Below the pieces are notes generated by a model. It was not told where the DNA came from. It saw only the letters and a list, made by a program, of their open reading frames with translations, and did not search any database. Below are positions 14,030-22,630 of a DNA stretch of 23,604 bases, piece by piece (the stretch's first letter is position 1; each line of letters starts with the position of its first letter). Position numbers and translations under genes: made by a program. Source of the stretch: Sphingomonas bacterium (GTDB lineage Bacteria; Pseudomonadota; Alphaproteobacteria; Sphingomonadales; Sphingomonadaceae); NCBI RefSeq assembly GCF_903643065.1, contig NZ_CAHJWX010000003.1, forward strand, positions 1 to 23,604, read 5' to 3'.

Positions 14030-14749
14030 ATGGCGCTCAAGCATATCATCCTGATGGCGGCGACGCCGTTCGCGCTCGCCGCTTTCGCCGCACCCGTCTC
14101 GGCGCAGGGCATCCCCGTATTCGATCAAACGGGCTACCTCCAGGCGCTCGCGACCGTGCAGCACACGGCGACGATGATCCAGCAAGGAGAGCAGCAGATC
14201 CAGCAGGCCCAACAGACGTTCAACTCGCTCTCCAAGCTGACGAACGTGAACAGTATCGCCCCCCAGCTAGTTCAGTCGGAAGTTCGCAACATTCTGCCAA
14301 ATACGACGATAGATGCGACGACCCTATTAAGCGGTGATCTGACCAAGCTCGGCTCGCTCGGCTCCCTCGCATCAAGCATTCAATCAAAATATCAATTGTC
14401 AGGTAATTCCGACGCGGATACCGCTTATAATCAAGCCCTGAGAGACTCTACCGGCCAAGCCGCAACTATGGCTGCGTTAGGACAGAATACCTTGGCCGTG
14501 TCGCAGACACGGATGCAAGGGCTCGATCAACTCAGGCAGCAACTCAACAATGCCAAAGATCCAAAAGACGTGATGGATCTTCAAGCTCGCATTGCTGTCG
14601 AACAAGCTCAACTGCAAAATGATATGATTAAGATGCAAGCCATTCGGATGGCACAGGATGGTCAGTCGACACTAGCGCTTGCATCTACAGAAGCTGCCGC
14701 AGCACGTGCCTCAGACGCATCCTTTGCAGACGCCATTCTCAGGAAATGA
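14030..14749 (+). CDS. virB5: VirB5 minor pilin / pilus-tip protein
   Basis: The 239-aa protein starts one base after virB4 with AGGAG upstream. It has a signal peptide MALKHIILMAATPFALAAF cleaved after PVSA, followed by GIPVFDQTGYLQALATV and a long Gln-rich coiled coil (MIQQGEQQIQQAQQTFNSL), the TrbJ/VirB5 pattern. A second helical region (RMQGLDQLRQQLNNAKDPKD ... ARIAVEQAQLQNDMIKMQAI) closes the bundle. VirB5 sits at the pilus tip and helps contact recipient cells. From about 14270 on, the GC content and codon use drop well below the upstream genes. The last 13 residues (ASDASFADAILRK) nearly recur at the end of the next gene. Confidence 0.9.
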   Translation: MALKHIILMAATPFALAAFAAPVSAQGIPVFDQTGYLQALATVQHTATMIQQGEQQIQQAQQTFNSLSKLTNVNSIAPQLVQSEVRNILPNTTIDATTLLSGDLTKLGSLGSLASSIQSKYQLSGNSDADTAYNQALRDSTGQAATMAALGQNTLAVSQTRMQGLDQLRQQLNNAKDPKDVMDLQARIAVEQAQLQNDMIKMQAIRMAQDGQSTLALASTEAAAARASDASFADAILRK

Positions 14750-15021
14750 CCGTGCGTAGAGTCATTGGGGTTGTTTTCCTAACATTCATTGCCGGTTGTT
14801 CCCAACCTGTTCAGGTGCCAACTGAAGCTCAATTTGAGCAAAGTCCGAACCTGTTAAGCGCATGGATGATCAAGTGCCAGTCTGGCGAGTATAGTAACCT
14901 TGGTGCCGAGGAAAAGCAGCGGATGTGTGGTTCGGCTCAGCAAGCTGCAAATGTCTTACTGCAGCGTGAAGCCGCACGTAAGGCAGATGACTCCTTTTCA
15001 AGTGCCATTCTTAGTAAATAG
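14746..15021 (+). CDS. EexN-like entry-exclusion lipoprotein
   Basis: The 91-aa protein starts at an ATG overlapping the virB5 stop (ATGA). It has a lipoprotein signal with lipobox IAGC (Cys18). The short mature part (FEQSPNLLSAWMIKCQSGEY, then RMCGSAQQAANVLLQ) has the Leu-Trp-Cys and Cys-Ala-Gln-Ala arrangement of EexN-family lipoproteins, which in related plasmids block uptake of the same plasmid. It lies between virB5 and virB6, the usual place for such a gene. It would act from the periplasm of a plasmid-bearing recipient. The gene has markedly lower GC than the operon, and its C-terminus (ADDSFSSAILSK) echoes that of VirB5. It could instead be a VirB7-like lipoprotein, but a better VirB7 candidate follows virB6. 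Confidence 0.75.
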   Translation: MTVRRVIGVVFLTFIAGCSQPVQVPTEAQFEQSPNLLSAWMIKCQSGEYSNLGAEEKQRMCGSAQQAANVLLQREAARKADDSFSSAILSK

Positions 15022-15049
15022 ATGTTACGAGTAAAGGAATGATAATCCC

Positions 15050-16093
15050 ATGAGTGCGGCGCAGCCCTTCGCGGCGATGTACGGGTACATCGCATCCGCC
15101 ATCGATACAGCGGTGTCCGGTTTCGGCTCGGGACTGGTTGCGTTTGTCGCAGCACCACTTGCTCTTGCAGCGACTATATACTTTCTTCTTTTAGGTTTTG
15201 CTGTTTTGCGTGGTGCTATCCAGGCACCCCTTCGAGAGCTTGTATTTCAAGCGGGTAAAGTAGGCTTTGCATTAGCCGCAGCCAGCGCTGTTGGCTATTC
15301 GGCGTTTGTAGTGACAGTGGTCAATAGATTACCGGAGGAGATCATTGCGGCTGGCACTGGTACACCCGTGACGAATCCTGGGACTACGTTCGATCTCTAT
15401 GTTTCCGACTCAAATAAACTCACTAAAGCTCTTTGGGCGGCTGATTCCAAAGTGCAAAGTCAGCGGACCGGAATAACCGACGTCTCATTGGCTATCAGTA
15501 AGCTTGAATACTTCATACTTACTATGGTTGGTATTATCGTCATCTATGTATTCGCTGCTGTCTCGGGGGCAGTAGGCTTCTGTATCGTGATTTTTGCCAA
15601 ACTCTCCGTAGCTATATGCGTTGCGCTTGCGCCTCTAGCGTTGGCCTGCTTGCTTTTCAATTCGTCCCGATGGCTTTTCGATGGATGGCTGAAGCAGACT
15701 GCTAACTACGTTCTTCTGATGGTTATAATGACAATTATGACTAGGTTTATTACAGGTCTACAAGTATCTGTTATGGATGATGTTATGAGTGGGGTTGGCA
15801 ATGGAGCCGAGTTCCTAGCTGCTACCCCCGCCGGCATAGCTCTTGATGCTGGCCGGGTATTAGTAACGGTTGTAGCTGTACTCTTGATTTATATCGTCGG
15901 AACGATCTTCTTCTTCCAGTCGCCATCAATCGCTGCCGGCATTGCCGGGGGTGCGGCATCCGGCGGCCACGGCTTCCTTCAGACGGGAGCCAATATGATG
16001 ACGAGCCGCCTCCTCTTCCGCCGGACCGCAGGAGGAGGCGGGTCTCCCGCCAGCGCTGCCCGGTCGGGTGGTTCGATAAGCCGAGCTGCCTAG
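15050..16093 (+). CDS. virB6: VirB6 / TrbL-type polytopic inner-membrane protein
   Basis: The 347-aa protein starts at an ATG with AAGGA upstream. It has hydrophobic segments at about residues 23-55, 68-90, 150-215, 218-240 and 265-295. A periplasmic loop rich in polar residues (about 95-150) contains the family pattern FDLYVSDSNKLTKALW. The C-terminal GAASGGHGFLQTGA and basic, Gly/Ser-rich cytoplasmic tail are also typical. VirB6 forms part of the inner-membrane channel contacted by transferring DNA. Codon use is AT-rich from about 15150 to 15900, but the first 30 codons and the last 60 are GC-rich like the rest of the operon, so the gene looks mosaic. Confidence 0.93.
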   Translation: MSAAQPFAAMYGYIASAIDTAVSGFGSGLVAFVAAPLALAATIYFLLLGFAVLRGAIQAPLRELVFQAGKVGFALAAASAVGYSAFVVTVVNRLPEEIIAAGTGTPVTNPGTTFDLYVSDSNKLTKALWAADSKVQSQRTGITDVSLAISKLEYFILTMVGIIVIYVFAAVSGAVGFCIVIFAKLSVAICVALAPLALACLLFNSSRWLFDGWLKQTANYVLLMVIMTIMTRFITGLQVSVMDDVMSGVGNGAEFLAATPAGIALDAGRVLVTVVAVLLIYIVGTIFFFQSPSIAAGIAGGAASGGHGFLQTGANMMTSRLLFRRTAGGGGSPASAARSGGSISRAA

Positions 16094-16152
16094 CGTGGTT
16101 CTTCAACCATAACCTCGAACACGCCACGGCGCAGAACACGAACGGAGATCGT

Positions 16153-16572
16153 ATGAATAGGGTGGCATTGGTGACGCTGAGCGCGCTCGCACTCAGCGGA
16201 TGCACCGGGACTCACATTAAGAAGCCGGCGGTATGCGATGGTAAGCACAGGCGGCCGGCCAACCTCTACGGGACAATTCTCCCGACGCTCCCAATTCCTG
16301 TTCCCCTGTCTCAGGCTGGCGGTCAGTCGATGGTGGCACCGGGTCCCGGGCCTGGGCCTGGTGCATTGCCCGCCCCGCCGCCGGCACCACCGGTGGCCGA
16401 CCCAGCGGCACCCGTGACGCCGGGACCGAACCCGAGCCCATCACCAGTTCCGTCACCGGGCGGCGCGGACAGCTCGACGTCAACCGCACCGACCACGGGT
16501 GCCTCCACCTCCGCACCCAAGGCACCGCAGACTTCGCAGCAGTCGATCGCGCTGTCCTACTACTCATGCTGA
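16153..16572 (+). CDS. virB7: VirB7-like proline-rich lipoprotein
   Basis: The 139-aa protein has a lipoprotein signal MNRVALVTLSALALSGC (lipid-modified Cys17) and GGAG upstream of its ATG. After the lipobox come TGTHIKKPAVCDGKHRRPAN (a second Cys) and LYGTILPTLPIP, a motif I associate with VirB7-type proteins of this operon type. A long low-complexity Pro/Ala/Gly/Ser/Thr region follows, including PGPGPGPG, and the protein ends SYYSC. VirB7 anchors the VirB9-VirB10 core to the outer membrane. It is much longer than Agrobacterium VirB7 (about 55 aa) because of the Pro-rich tail. Identification rests on signal type and position before virB8. Confidence 0.72.
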   Translation: MNRVALVTLSALALSGCTGTHIKKPAVCDGKHRRPANLYGTILPTLPIPVPLSQAGGQSMVAPGPGPGPGALPAPPPAPPVADPAAPVTPGPNPSPSPVPSPGGADSSTSTAPTTGASTSAPKAPQTSQQSIALSYYSC

Positions 16573-16588
16573 CAGAGGAATCGACGCG

Positions 16589-17266
16589 ATGGCGCGCGTG
16601 AAGGCCGAAGACAAAGAGAAGTACCTCGAGACCGCGAGGACGTGGGAATACGATCGGATGCGCGCCGCAATCCAGTCGAAGCGGCTCGCCTGGGGCGTTG
16701 CGGGCGGTGCCTGCGCGCTCGCCGTCGCCTCCGTCGCCGCGGTCGTGATGCTGACGCCTTTGAAGACGGTCCAGCCCTATGTCATCCGGGTCGACAAGAC
16801 GTCGGGCGAGACGGAGATCGTGACCGCGCTGAAGGGGCCGCAGCCCCGCACTTATGACGATGCAGTCAACCGCTACTTCATCTCGCAATACACCCGGTTG
16901 CGCGAAGGATGGCTGAACGACGCAGCGCGCGAGAACGCCTACAACGTCATGCTTATGAGCGATCAGGCGGAGGCGAGCCGGTATCTCGGCGGCGTCCAAT
17001 CCAGCAACAAGAACGCCCCGTCCAATATTTACGGCGACAAGGGTTACGTTTCTATCGCGATTCGGACGATCAGCTTCCTGAGCCCGACGGTGGCGCAGGT
17101 TCGCTACTCCAAAATTATCACGTTCGGACAGAACACCCCGGTTGCGCAGAACTGGAACGCGATCATGACTTTTAGATACACGACGGCCCCGGAGCACGAG
17201 AAGGACCGGAACCTTAATCCGCTCGGCTTCCAGGTCGTGAACTACCGCTCGGATCCGGAGGCCTGA
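16589..17266 (+). CDS. virB8: VirB8 inner-membrane assembly factor
   Basis: The 225-aa protein starts at 16589 (MARVKAEDKEKYLETARTWE), with AGAGGA upstream; the longer frame from 16499 overlaps the lipoprotein gene and is unlikely. A short cytoplasmic N-terminus is followed by one membrane helix (about residues 31-54) and a periplasmic NTF2-like domain: VQPYVIRVDKTSGETEIV, DDAVNRYFISQYTRLREGW, YNVMLMSD and NPLGFQVVNYRSDPE. VirB8 nucleates assembly and links the inner-membrane complex to the outer core. The C-terminal NPLGFQV motif is highly characteristic. It is one base before virB9. Confidence 0.95.
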   Translation: MARVKAEDKEKYLETARTWEYDRMRAAIQSKRLAWGVAGGACALAVASVAAVVMLTPLKTVQPYVIRVDKTSGETEIVTALKGPQPRTYDDAVNRYFISQYTRLREGWLNDAARENAYNVMLMSDQAEASRYLGGVQSSNKNAPSNIYGDKGYVSIAIRTISFLSPTVAQVRYSKIITFGQNTPVAQNWNAIMTFRYTTAPEHEKDRNLNPLGFQVVNYRSDPEA

Positions 17267-17267
17267 C

Positions 17268-18275
17268 ATGAACGAGCCGTCAACCACCCCGGAGACCGGC
17301 GAGCGCGTCGTCGTTCCCTTCCTCCCCGCGCTGCGCAAGAAGCTTGGGAACAAGCTCTCGCCGCCGGCGACCGAACTCGTCGTGACGGACAGCGGCTTGA
17401 AGAGCCGCGTCTGGCGCGGCGTCGGTGCGATCTGGAAGCGCCTCGTCCTGTTCTCGGCTGCCGGAGCGATCACGACGACGTTCGCGCCTCACCCGGCCTA
17501 CGCCAGCGAGGTTCCCAGGCCCGGGTACAAGGACTCTCGGGTCCGCAACGTCAACTACGACCCCGACCAGGTGGTCTCGATCCAGGGCAGCTTCCGGCAC
17601 GCCATCGAGATCCAGTTCGGCCCCGGAGAAACCATTACCCAGGCGGCGCTGGGCGACACCATCTCGTGGCAGATCGCGCCCGTCGGCAACATCATCTTCC
17701 TGAAGCCGCGCGAGAAGGCCGCTCCGACGAACCTGATCGTCGTCACCAACGCCGGCGGCTCACCCCGGACCTACCATTTCAATCTCACCCTCGGGACGGC
17801 CGAGACGATGTACGGCGTCCGCTTCCATTACCCGCAGGAGGAGCGCGCGCTGGCGATCCTCCAGACACAGCTCGCCCAGGCCGCAGAGGCCAAGACCCTC
17901 GAGACGAACATCACCGCGTCCGCGCTCGACCACGCCGTGATCGAGGGCACCCGCAACATGAATTATACGGTCCAGGGCGACTCCGCGCTGCAGCCGACCG
18001 AGATCTCCGACAACGGGGAGTTCACGGTGATGCGCTACCCCGGCCACGCCGACCTGCCGTCGATCTTCGCGGTGGACGTCGACGGCACCGAGACGATCGT
18101 GCCCTACGACGTGCGCGAGGACTTCGTTGTCGTCCACGCCGTCTATCGCCAGCTCCGCCTCCGGCGCGGGACGACGGTGCTCTGCGTCTACAACGAGGCT
18201 CCCCTGAGAAACGATCGCGGCGATCGCACCGGCACCGTGTCGAACGTTGTCCAACGTAAGGTGAAAGGGCAGTAA
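17268..18275 (+). CDS. virB9: VirB9 outer-membrane core component with N-terminal extension
   Basis: The 335-aa protein starts at an ATG six bases after GGAGG. The export signal-like hydrophobic stretch (LVLFSAAGAITTTFAPHPA) begins only at about residue 59, after a charged N-terminal extension. The mature part (SEVPRPGYKDSRVRNVNYDP) continues with VirB9 motifs: VVSIQGSFRHAIEIQFGPGE, NIIFLKPRE, PTNLIVVTN and, at the C-terminus, MNYTVQGDSALQPTEISDNG and GTTVLCVYNEAP. VirB9 binds VirB7 and VirB10 to form the outer-membrane ring. The residues before the signal are unusual: the TTG and GTG codons inside them lack ribosome sites, so a shorter start is not favoured. Confidence 0.94.
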   Translation: MNEPSTTPETGERVVVPFLPALRKKLGNKLSPPATELVVTDSGLKSRVWRGVGAIWKRLVLFSAAGAITTTFAPHPAYASEVPRPGYKDSRVRNVNYDPDQVVSIQGSFRHAIEIQFGPGETITQAALGDTISWQIAPVGNIIFLKPREKAAPTNLIVVTNAGGSPRTYHFNLTLGTAETMYGVRFHYPQEERALAILQTQLAQAAEAKTLETNITASALDHAVIEGTRNMNYTVQGDSALQPTEISDNGEFTVMRYPGHADLPSIFAVDVDGTETIVPYDVREDFVVVHAVYRQLRLRRGTTVLCVYNEAPLRNDRGDRTGTVSNVVQRKVKGQ

Positions 18276-18276
18276 G

Positions 18277-19593
18277 ATGGCCGACAGCATCATCGACCGG
18301 GGCGGCGTGGTCGGCCCTGACACCGTGCCTTCCCAGCAACCGGAAACCGTCGTCGCGCGCAGCGGCGGTATCGGCAACGTCGCCCTCATCGGTGCCGGTA
18401 TTGCCCTGATCGGCGCGATGGGCGGCATCGCGATCGGCTACGGTGCGTTCCATCGCTCGGCCACCACCACGGCCGCAGCCGAGCCGGCGAAGGCGAGCGA
18501 TCGGGCGGTCGCGGACGTGATGAACTCTCCCGACGCCCAACGCGCCCAGCTCGCCAACCAGCTTGGCCAGTCCGGCGCGCAGCAAACCGACATCTTCGGC
18601 CGGCCGGTGGCGGGGACACCGACCCAGCCGACCGTCGATGCAAGCGGCAACGCGGTCCCCGGCGCGACCACCACCACCGCCGCGACGGGAGGCGGCCAGC
18701 AGACGCCCGAACAGAGGCGCGCCGAACAAGCGCGCTCGATGGCGGATGCGGCGCGGCGATCACCGATCATGGCATTCGGCGCTTCCGGCCTCGCCTCGGC
18801 TTCGCCGGGGATCGGTGGACAGGATGAGGTGGGCCAAGCGCCCGGCCAGGTCGACGCGTCCGGCCGCCCCGCCGGGCAGTCGATGGTGGCTGCCCAGAAT
18901 GGGCGGAACCTCGGCGCCAGCGGCTTCGGAGCGCCTGGCGAGGAGGGCGGAGCGCAGGCAAAGGGCCCGACCGACTTCAACGACCAGCTCGCCCACTCCG
19001 CGATCCAGACTGTACGGGCGACGATGGTTGCCGATCGCAACCTGCTCCTGAGCGCGGGGACGGTCATCCCCTGCACGCTTCAGACCGCCATCAATTCCAC
19101 CCAGGCGGGCTTCGTCTCCTGCGTCATCAACCACGACGTCTATTCGGAGAACGGGCGGGTCGTGCTGCTCGACAAGGGCACCAAGGTCCTCGGGCAATAT
19201 TCGGGTGGGATCACCCAAGGCCAAGCGCGCTTGTTCGTTCTATGGACCCGGGCCCTGACTCCGCGTGGTGTCGCCATCGACCTCGGGTCGCCTGCGGCCG
19301 ACAGTCTCGGCCGAGCCGGGCTTCCCGGCGGCGTTGACACGCAGTTCTGGGCACGGTTCGGGGTCGGTTTGGTGATCTCGGTCTTGGAGGATGCGTCGCA
19401 AATCGCCAGTCGAAGCCTTGCCGGTCAGGGAAGTAACACCACGCAGGTTCCCAGCAACACCGGATCGACCGTCCTCTCACAGACGATGCAGATCCGCCCG
19501 ATCCTCAAGAAGAATCAGGGCGACACCGCCGCGATCTTCGTGGCAAAGGATTTCGACTTCCGCACAGTCTATGATGTGGGGCTGAGGCGCTGA
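18277..19593 (+). CDS. virB10: VirB10 core / energy-sensing channel protein
   Basis: The 438-aa protein starts one base after virB9. It has a short cytoplasmic N-terminus, one membrane helix (about residues 33-56, NVALIGAGIALIGAMGGIAI), a long Ala/Gln/Gly-rich periplasmic linker (about 60-230), then the conserved VirB10 C-terminal domain: LLSAGTVIPCTLQTAINSTQ, GFVSCVINHDVYSENGRVVL, LDKGTKVLGQY, RLFVLWTRALTPRGVAIDLG and a hydrophobic antenna segment (FGVGLVISVLEDASQIA). It spans both membranes and gates the outer-membrane pore. Length and motif order are normal. Confidence 0.96.
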   Translation: MADSIIDRGGVVGPDTVPSQQPETVVARSGGIGNVALIGAGIALIGAMGGIAIGYGAFHRSATTTAAAEPAKASDRAVADVMNSPDAQRAQLANQLGQSGAQQTDIFGRPVAGTPTQPTVDASGNAVPGATTTTAATGGGQQTPEQRRAEQARSMADAARRSPIMAFGASGLASASPGIGGQDEVGQAPGQVDASGRPAGQSMVAAQNGRNLGASGFGAPGEEGGAQAKGPTDFNDQLAHSAIQTVRATMVADRNLLLSAGTVIPCTLQTAINSTQAGFVSCVINHDVYSENGRVVLLDKGTKVLGQYSGGITQGQARLFVLWTRALTPRGVAIDLGSPAADSLGRAGLPGGVDTQFWARFGVGLVISVLEDASQIASRSLAGQGSNTTQVPSNTGSTVLSQTMQIRPILKKNQGDTAAIFVAKDFDFRTVYDVGLRR

Positions 19594-19596
19594 GCG

Positions 19597-20619
19597 ATGT
19601 TCTCGCAATCCGCATCGCTACTCTACTCCCATAACGCCGAGCCGATCAGCCGACATCTTGAACGGGACGACGTCACCGAGCTCGTCGTCAACGAGCCGGG
19701 CATGATCGGACTCGAAACGCGTGGGGGCTGGGAGTGGCACGAGGAGCCGGCGCTGAACAACGCCGCGCTCATGACGCTGGCGAAGCTGATCGCCGGCCTC
19801 ACCAAGCAGGACGTCAACGCCGAATATCCGATCTGCTCCTCGGTACTGCCGGGCGGCGAGCGTGCGCAGGTGGTGGTGCCGCCAGCGGTCGAGCAGGGGT
19901 TCATCTCGATCACGATCCGCAAGGCGTCCGGCGTGTCGATGAACCTCGACGACTTCGAGCGGGCGGGCCTCTTCAGCGAGGTCCGGGCGCACGGGCTCGG
20001 TGAGGAGGTCGACTCCCGTCTCCTCGCCTTCCGCGCCGCCGGCGACTGGAAGGCGTTTTTCCGGCTCGCGGTGGAGTCGCGGAAGAACATCCTGATCTCC
20101 GGCGCAACGGGCTCCGGCAAGACGAGCTTTTCCAAGGGGCTCATCAAGCTGATCCCCGACTACGAGCGGATCCTGACGATCGAGGACACCCGCGAGCTCG
20201 TCGTGCCCCAGCGCAACCACGTCCACATGATGTATGCGAAGGACGGCAAGAGCCTCCAGAAGGCCGGCGCCAAGGAGTTGCTCGAGTCCGCGCTCCGGAT
20301 GCGGCCCGATCGCATCCTCCTGCAGGAGCTGCGCGACGGGACCGCGTTCTTCTACCTGCGCAACGTCAACAGCGGCCATCCGGGCTCGATCACGACGGTC
20401 CACGCCAACACGGCGGAGGGCGCGCTGGAGCAGCTCACCCTGCTCGTGAAGGAGTCGGAGGGCGGCAACGACCTCGACCGCCACGATATCCGCGCCCTGC
20501 TGCGCTCCCTGGTCGATATCGTGGTACAGATGGACCGCCTGCCACCCGGTGAAGGACGGCCCGCTCGCTACCGGATGACGGAAGTATGGTTCGATCCCGC
20601 GGGCAAGCCCCGCGATTGA
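19597..20619 (+). CDS. virB11: VirB11 secretion ATPase
   Basis: The 340-aa protein starts at an ATG three bases after virB10. The N-terminal domain contains VTELVVNEPGMIGLETRGGW and PICSSVLPGGERAQVVVPPA. The ATPase domain has Walker A GATGSGKTS (169-177), an Asp box (ERILTIEDTRELV), Walker B RILLQELRD (239-247) and the His box SGHPGSITTVHAN (259-271). All key residues are present. VirB11 forms hexamers at the channel base and switches between pilus building and DNA transfer together with VirB4 and VirD4. Confidence 0.96.
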   Translation: MFSQSASLLYSHNAEPISRHLERDDVTELVVNEPGMIGLETRGGWEWHEEPALNNAALMTLAKLIAGLTKQDVNAEYPICSSVLPGGERAQVVVPPAVEQGFISITIRKASGVSMNLDDFERAGLFSEVRAHGLGEEVDSRLLAFRAAGDWKAFFRLAVESRKNILISGATGSGKTSFSKGLIKLIPDYERILTIEDTRELVVPQRNHVHMMYAKDGKSLQKAGAKELLESALRMRPDRILLQELRDGTAFFYLRNVNSGHPGSITTVHANTAEGALEQLTLLVKESEGGNDLDRHDIRALLRSLVDIVVQMDRLPPGEGRPARYRMTEVWFDPAGKPRD

Positions 20620-20632
20620 GAAGGAGATCGGC

Positions 20633-22552
20633 GTGAGCGGGAAATGGGTTCGCAGCGACGAGGGAGCTCAGCCGGGGGCGATCGTCTTCCTGGCGCTCAT
20701 AGGCATGGTGGCGAGCGCGGCGATCGGCACCGTCGCGGTCCTGTTCAGTGCCCACCTGCTCAGCGGCCATACCCCTTGGCGGAGAGTGCCGGGCGCGCTC
20801 TGGACGTTGAAGGCTTTACCGATTGTCTACAAGCCGTTCCTCGTCGGTTTCGGGATCGGCATGGTGCTGACGGTCATCGCCATCATCTCGACGCTGTTCA
20901 CACGTCAGAAGCTGCACGGTGAAGCTCGCTGGGCGCGGGTCGGCGAGGTCCGCCGCGGCAAGCTGCTCGGCACCGCCGGCATCGTGCTGGGCAAGTTCGG
21001 CGGCAAGGTGATGCGCTTCGATGGCTCCGAGCATGTACTTCTCGAGGCACCTACGCGCGCCGGCAAAGGCGTGGGTGTCATCATCCCCAACCTTCTCGAC
21101 TGGCCGGACTCCCTCGTCGTGCTGGACGTCAAACAGGAGAATTGGGACAATACTGCGGGCTACCGCCTGAAGGAACTGGGCCAACGCGTGGTGCTGTTCA
21201 ATCCGCTCGATTCCAAGGGCAACACCGCCCGCTACAATCCGCTGAGCTACATCAACCGGCAGGATCCGGTGGAGGTCATCAACGAGCTCCAGAAGATCGG
21301 CCAAATGCTCTTTCCCGATCCTGTGTCGGGTGAGAACTTCTGGGCGGAGAGCGCGCGGACCGCGTTCCTCGGGGTCGCGGCCTATGTCGCCGCGACGGTC
21401 GACGATAGCGATGACGCCCTGCCGTTCACGATGGGCGAGGTCTACCGCCAGTTCGCCGCCGGCGACGCCGCCAAGCGGTTCCCCAAGATCATCGCCAAGC
21501 GAGAGCAGGCGGGCACGCCGCTGTCAGGCCCTTGCGTGTCGGCGCTACGCGACTTCATCACTGCGTCGCCCAACACCTTCACCTCGATCCGCCAGTCGGT
21601 GACGGCCAAAATCAACGCCTGGCTCAATCCTTATGTCGACGCAGCGACGTCGGAGAGCGACTTCGACCTGAGCGAGTTCCGCGACAAGCGGATCTCGCTT
21701 TACCTGGGCGTCTCGCCCGATGATCTGGAGCGCGTCGCTCCGATTTACGGGCTCCTGTTTCAGCAGCTGATCGACCGGAACGTGCGCGAGCTGCCCAAAG
21801 ACGGCCGCCACCCGGTCAAAGTGCTGGTGGCGCTCGACGAGTTCGCCAGCCTTGGAAAATGCTCGGTCCTTGCCCAGGCGTTCAGCTACGTCGCCGGCTA
21901 CGGGCTTCGGCTGCTCCCCGCCTTCCAGTCGATCGAGCAGATTCAGGGCGTGTACGGCGACAAGGTGGCGGCCGACATCGAGCGCAACTGCGCGGTTCGC
22001 CTCGTCCTGCGTCCGGCCGGGCTGTCGGACGCCAAGAAGATTTCCGAGCAGCTCGGCACCTACACGTTCAAGGCCCGGTCCCGGAACATGGGGACCTGGG
22101 GTGGCGGTGGCGGGTCGACGTCGGAGTCCGACCAGCGCCGGCCGCTGTTGCTGCCACAGGAGGTCGAGATGCTGCCGGAGAACGATCTCATCGTCTTCCG
22201 GCGCGGTATGTACGCGACCTACGGGAAGAAGGTTCGGTACTACGACGAGAAGAAGCTGAAGGCGCGGACGGAAATCTCGGTGCCGGTCATGCCGGCGATT
22301 CGGGTCGACCCGGCGATCGCCCACAAGAGCCTTCGTGTCATTCAGGCGGCCGAGGCCGAGGGCGACCAAGCCGCAGCTACCGGGCCGGCAGCGTCGGCAG
22401 GCGTCGCGGCTGCCCTGGCGTCCGCGACGATCACGCCGGCCAAGCGTCGGTTGAATAGGGCGGCAATCGACGCCGCCCAGGCTGCCCCGCCTCAGGAGCG
22501 TGTCGCGCGCCTGTTCGAGAGTGTAGTAGTGCTGGAAGCCAAGGCAGCCTGA
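20633..22552 (+). CDS. virD4: VirD4/TraG coupling protein
   Basis: The 639-aa protein starts at a GTG after AAGGAGAT. Two N-terminal membrane helices (about residues 16-44 and 63-87) precede the VirD4 ATPase: Walker A APTRAGKG (139-146), SLVVLDVKQENW, VVLFNPLDSKGNTARYNPLS, and Walker B VLVALDEF (397-404) followed by ASLGKCSVLAQAFSYVAGYG. A Gly/Ser loop (WGGGGGSTSESDQRRPLLLP) and the conserved LPENDLIVFRRGMYA follow; the last 100 residues are Ala-rich and variable. It brings the relaxase-DNA substrate to the channel. As the last gene of the operon it implies that a relaxase is encoded elsewhere on the element. Confidence 0.95.
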   Translation: MSGKWVRSDEGAQPGAIVFLALIGMVASAAIGTVAVLFSAHLLSGHTPWRRVPGALWTLKALPIVYKPFLVGFGIGMVLTVIAIISTLFTRQKLHGEARWARVGEVRRGKLLGTAGIVLGKFGGKVMRFDGSEHVLLEAPTRAGKGVGVIIPNLLDWPDSLVVLDVKQENWDNTAGYRLKELGQRVVLFNPLDSKGNTARYNPLSYINRQDPVEVINELQKIGQMLFPDPVSGENFWAESARTAFLGVAAYVAATVDDSDDALPFTMGEVYRQFAAGDAAKRFPKIIAKREQAGTPLSGPCVSALRDFITASPNTFTSIRQSVTAKINAWLNPYVDAATSESDFDLSEFRDKRISLYLGVSPDDLERVAPIYGLLFQQLIDRNVRELPKDGRHPVKVLVALDEFASLGKCSVLAQAFSYVAGYGLRLLPAFQSIEQIQGVYGDKVAADIERNCAVRLVLRPAGLSDAKKISEQLGTYTFKARSRNMGTWGGGGGSTSESDQRRPLLLPQEVEMLPENDLIVFRRGMYATYGKKVRYYDEKKLKARTEISVPVMPAIRVDPAIAHKSLRVIQAAEAEGDQAAATGPAASAGVAAALASATITPAKRRLNRAAIDAAQAAPPQERVARLFESVVVLEAKAA

Positions 22553-22630
22553 CGGCGGCAAGCTCGGCCGCGTACCGCTCGATAGGACGGCCTTTGGCCG
22601 GCACCGTATTTGCGCTTCAAGGCGCGGGTG

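Noticed and set aside
16217..17473. 418-codon minus-strand frame opposite the virB7/virB8 genes
   Set aside because: It spans two real genes and their junction, has an Arg/Val/Pro-rich composition, and no motif.
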